From Rhodobacterales bacterium (lineage in GTDB: Bacteria; Pseudomonadota; Alphaproteobacteria; Rhodobacterales; Rhodobacteraceae): a stretch of DNA of 64,000 bases. The position numbers were made by a program, and so were the translations under genes. Under the pieces are notes generated by a model that was given only the letters and a program-made list of their open reading frames with translations, searched no databases and had not been told where the DNA came from. The DNA lies in NCBI GenBank assembly GCA_025362795.1, contig JANYFE010000034.1, positions 1 through 64,000 of the forward strand. The letters are read 5' to 3'. This document shows, in pieces, positions 62,164-64,000 of the stretch; the stretch's first letter is position 1; every line of letters starts with the position of its first letter.

Positions 62164-64000
62164 CCAGCCATGTTCATCTGGTGCAACCGCCTGCCATTCG
62201 CACCACCTGCCCCTATTGCGGAGTGGGCTGCGGGGTGCTGGCAACACCTGATGGCTTGGGCGGCATCAGTGTAAAGGGCGACCCGGATCATCCCGCGAAC
62301 AAGGGTCGGCTGTGTTCCAAAGGATCGGCTTTGGGTGAAACTGTGGGGTTGGAGGGGCGGTTGCTGTCGCCGCGCGTGTTCGGTCAGGATGTGGGCTGGG
62401 ATGATGCCCTGGGTCTGGTCGCGCGGCGCTTCAGAAAGGTGATTGCGGAACACGGGCCGGATTCAGTGGCGTTCTACGTCTCGGGGCAGATGCTGACCGA
62501 GGATTACTATGTCGCCAACAAGCTGATGAAAGGTTTTATCGGGTCGGCCAATATCGACACCAATTCAAGGCTTTGCATGGCCTCATCCGTCGCGGGTCAC
62601 AGGCGGGCCTTCGGCACGGACACGGTGCCGGGGCTTTATGACGATCTGGAACTGGCCGATCTGGTGGTGTTAACCGGGTCGAATTTGGCTTGGTGCCATC
62701 CGGTGCTGTATCAGCGCATCGCCGCGGCCAAGGCTTTGCGCCCCGCGATGAAGGTGGTGGTGATCGACCCACGGCGGACCGCGACCTGTGACCTGGCCGA
62801 TCTGCATCTGGCAGTGGCACCGGGGTCTGATGCGGCCTTGTTCAACGCACTGCTGGTGGCGATTGCCGAAGGCGGTGCCGTTGACGCGGATTTTCTGAGC
62901 CATGTCACGGGGTTTGAAGCGGCCCTGGCAACGGCGCGGAGGTCTGATCCGGCGATGACGGGGCTGAAGGCGCGACAGTTGGCGGAGTTCTGCGACCTTT
63001 GGCTGGCCAGCGAAAAGGTCGTGACGGTCTATTCGCAGGGCATCAACCAATCAGCTACCGGCACCGACAAGGTGAACGCCATTGTCAACTGCCATCTGGC
63101 CACCGGACGGATTGGCCGGCCCGGCATGGGGCCGTTCTCTGTCACGGGTCAGCCCAATGCGATGGGCGGGCGCGAGGTCGGCGGGTTGGCGAATATGCTG
63201 GCTTGCCATCTGGAGTTGGAGAATGCGACCCATCGCGGCGCGGTGCAGGGGTACTGGTTCAGTCCGGTGATGGCGGACAGGCCGGGGCTGAAGGCGGTGG
63301 ATATGTTCCGCGCGGTGGGCGAAGGCCGGATCAAGGCGATCTGGATCATCCACACCAATCCCGTGGTGTCGATGCCCGATGCCGATGCAGTTGCGGAAGC
63401 CCTACGGCGGTGCCCGTTTGTCGTGGTGTCGGACGTGACTGCCGCGACCGATACCGCGCGGCTGGCGCATGTGCTGCTGCCCGCGACGGCCTGGGGCGAG
63501 AAAGACGGCACGGTCACCAATTCCGACCGCACGATCAGCCGCCAGCGCGCGGTACTGCCCGCACCAGGACAAGCGCGGGATGACTGGCGGATCTTGGCCG
63601 GGGTGGCGGCGCGGATGGGGTTTGGCGCGGCCTTTGGCTGGGCGTCAGCGGCAGAGGTTTTCCGCGAATATGCCGGGCTGTCGGGCGTGGCGGGCTGGTT
63701 GGGCAGCGATTTTGACATCTCGGACCACGCGGCGATCAGTGCCGTCGATTATGCGGGGCTGGCACCTTTTACATGGCCCGCGAACCCGCGCCAGCGTGGG
63801 GGCAGGTTCTTTGGCGACGGGCAGTTTCACACGGCGGATGGCCGGGCACGGATGCTGCCGATCACGCCCGCTTTGCCCAAGGCTTTGACGCCCGACGCAA
63901 CGTTTCGGCTGAACACCGGGCGAAACCGGGACCAATGGCACAGCATGACCCGCAGCGCAAAATCGCCGCGCCTGTCGCAGCATCTGGCGGAACCATTTCT
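62160..64000 (+). CDS. nasA: assimilatory nitrate reductase catalytic subunit (3' end outside the window)
   Basis: At least 613 codons of a molybdopterin guanine dinucleotide enzyme that reduces nitrate to nitrite. The N-terminal [4Fe-4S] ligands are Cys17, Cys20, Cys24 and Cys52 (CPYCGVGCG...CSKG). Then come LCMASSVAG, whose Cys is the likely Mo ligand, VVIDPRRTATCDLAD, and VTGQPNAMGGREVGGL, typical of NasA. The frame is open to base 64000 and begins the C-terminal dinucleotide-binding domain (LNTGRNRDQWHSMTRS). Last gene visible in the nas operon. Confidence 0.93.
   Translation, partial: MTSHVHLVQPPAIRTTCPYCGVGCGVLATPDGLGGISVKGDPDHPANKGRLCSKGSALGETVGLEGRLLSPRVFGQDVGWDDALGLVARRFRKVIAEHGPDSVAFYVSGQMLTEDYYVANKLMKGFIGSANIDTNSRLCMASSVAGHRRAFGTDTVPGLYDDLELADLVVLTGSNLAWCHPVLYQRIAAAKALRPAMKVVVIDPRRTATCDLADLHLAVAPGSDAALFNALLVAIAEGGAVDADFLSHVTGFEAALATARRSDPAMTGLKARQLAEFCDLWLASEKVVTVYSQGINQSATGTDKVNAIVNCHLATGRIGRPGMGPFSVTGQPNAMGGREVGGLANMLACHLELENATHRGAVQGYWFSPVMADRPGLKAVDMFRAVGEGRIKAIWIIHTNPVVSMPDADAVAEALRRCPFVVVSDVTAATDTARLAHVLLPATAWGEKDGTVTNSDRTISRQRAVLPAPGQARDDWRILAGVAARMGFGAAFGWASAAEVFREYAGLSGVAGWLGSDFDISDHAAISAVDYAGLAPFTWPANPRQRGGRFFGDGQFHTADGRARMLPITPALPKALTPDATFRLNTGRNRDQWHSMTRSAKSPRLSQHLAEPF

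Overview
The window is a chromosomal segment from a high-GC alphaproteobacterium, most likely a member of the Rhodobacteraceae (Rhodobacter/Gemmobacter/Tabrizicola-like). The assignment rests on a VPLPA-type C-terminal sorting tail, a class I lysyl-tRNA synthetase, the run DUF4170-waaA-lpxK, DUF2125 and DUF4864 proteins, a cox-type molybdenum hydroxylase set and the RAYT/REPIN family seen here. It is inferred from recognised protein families, not from a search. No rRNA, tRNA, CRISPR array, prophage or insertion sequence was recognised.

Layout. 0-0.7 kb: the tail of an unidentified CDS, a REP sequence and a HEPN-like gene. 0.8-7.7 kb: adenine deaminase (ade), an EamA/DMT permease and a coxG-S-L-M-like molybdenum hydroxylase operon of the form II (AYRGAGR) type. 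7.9-16.8 kb: a lone beta-helix protein, a DUF4864 protein, lysK, a TerB protein, a frameshifted PBP4-type dacB, nadD, a GNAT and a VPLPA-CTERM exported protein. 16.9-20.5 kb: ettA followed by a REP-rich patch that holds a second HEPN-like gene, a REP-associated tyrosine transposase (RAYT) with a REPIN inside its reading frame, and two tandem 25-26-residue membrane peptides. 20.8-24.2 kb: a cold-shock gene, a receiver-like protein, an HSL hydrolase, a class II aldolase and a methyltransferase. 24.2-33.9 kb: a phosphodiesterase, a dipeptide ABC operon with a CocE-type hydrolase, and a choline-sulfatase-like sulfatase. 34-44 kb: DUF2125, pmbA, cysQ, a DEAD-box helicase with a long repetitive tail, a serine hydrolase, DUF4170, waaA and lpxK. 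44.3-53 kb: a LOG-family protein, DUF1330, an APH-like kinase, dapD, a GlcG-like protein, a Hint-domain protein, dapE, a GNAT, a PfkB kinase and a CHAD protein. 53.3-64 kb: a complete assimilatory nitrate module, nasT-nasS-[leader]-nrtA-nrtB-nrtCD-nirB-nirD-nasA, with nasA running off the right edge.

How the parts work together. In the nitrate module NasS senses nitrate and releases the ANTAR protein NasT. NasT should bind a two-hairpin leader at 55130-55191 and prevent the terminator that follows it, allowing nitrate uptake (NrtABCD) and reduction by NasA and NirBD. dapD and dapE supply consecutive lysine/diaminopimelate steps. waaA and lpxK act on lipid A-Kdo. The dipeptide operon couples a TAT-exported binding protein, two permeases and a fused ATPase.

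Less expected structure: (i) a 119-bp intergenic repeat present twice in inverted orientation (44086-44204 and 51116-51234, 104 of 119 positions identical by eye) with three 11-bp internal repeats; (ii) a switch in strand GC skew near 46.4 kb, between the two copies, of the polarity expected at a replication origin, next to an AT-rich gap; (iii) a REPIN inserted in frame inside its own RAYT gene; (iv) the tandem micro-ORFs; (v) the NasT leader with two AxxGxx hexaloops, the second overlapping the terminator.
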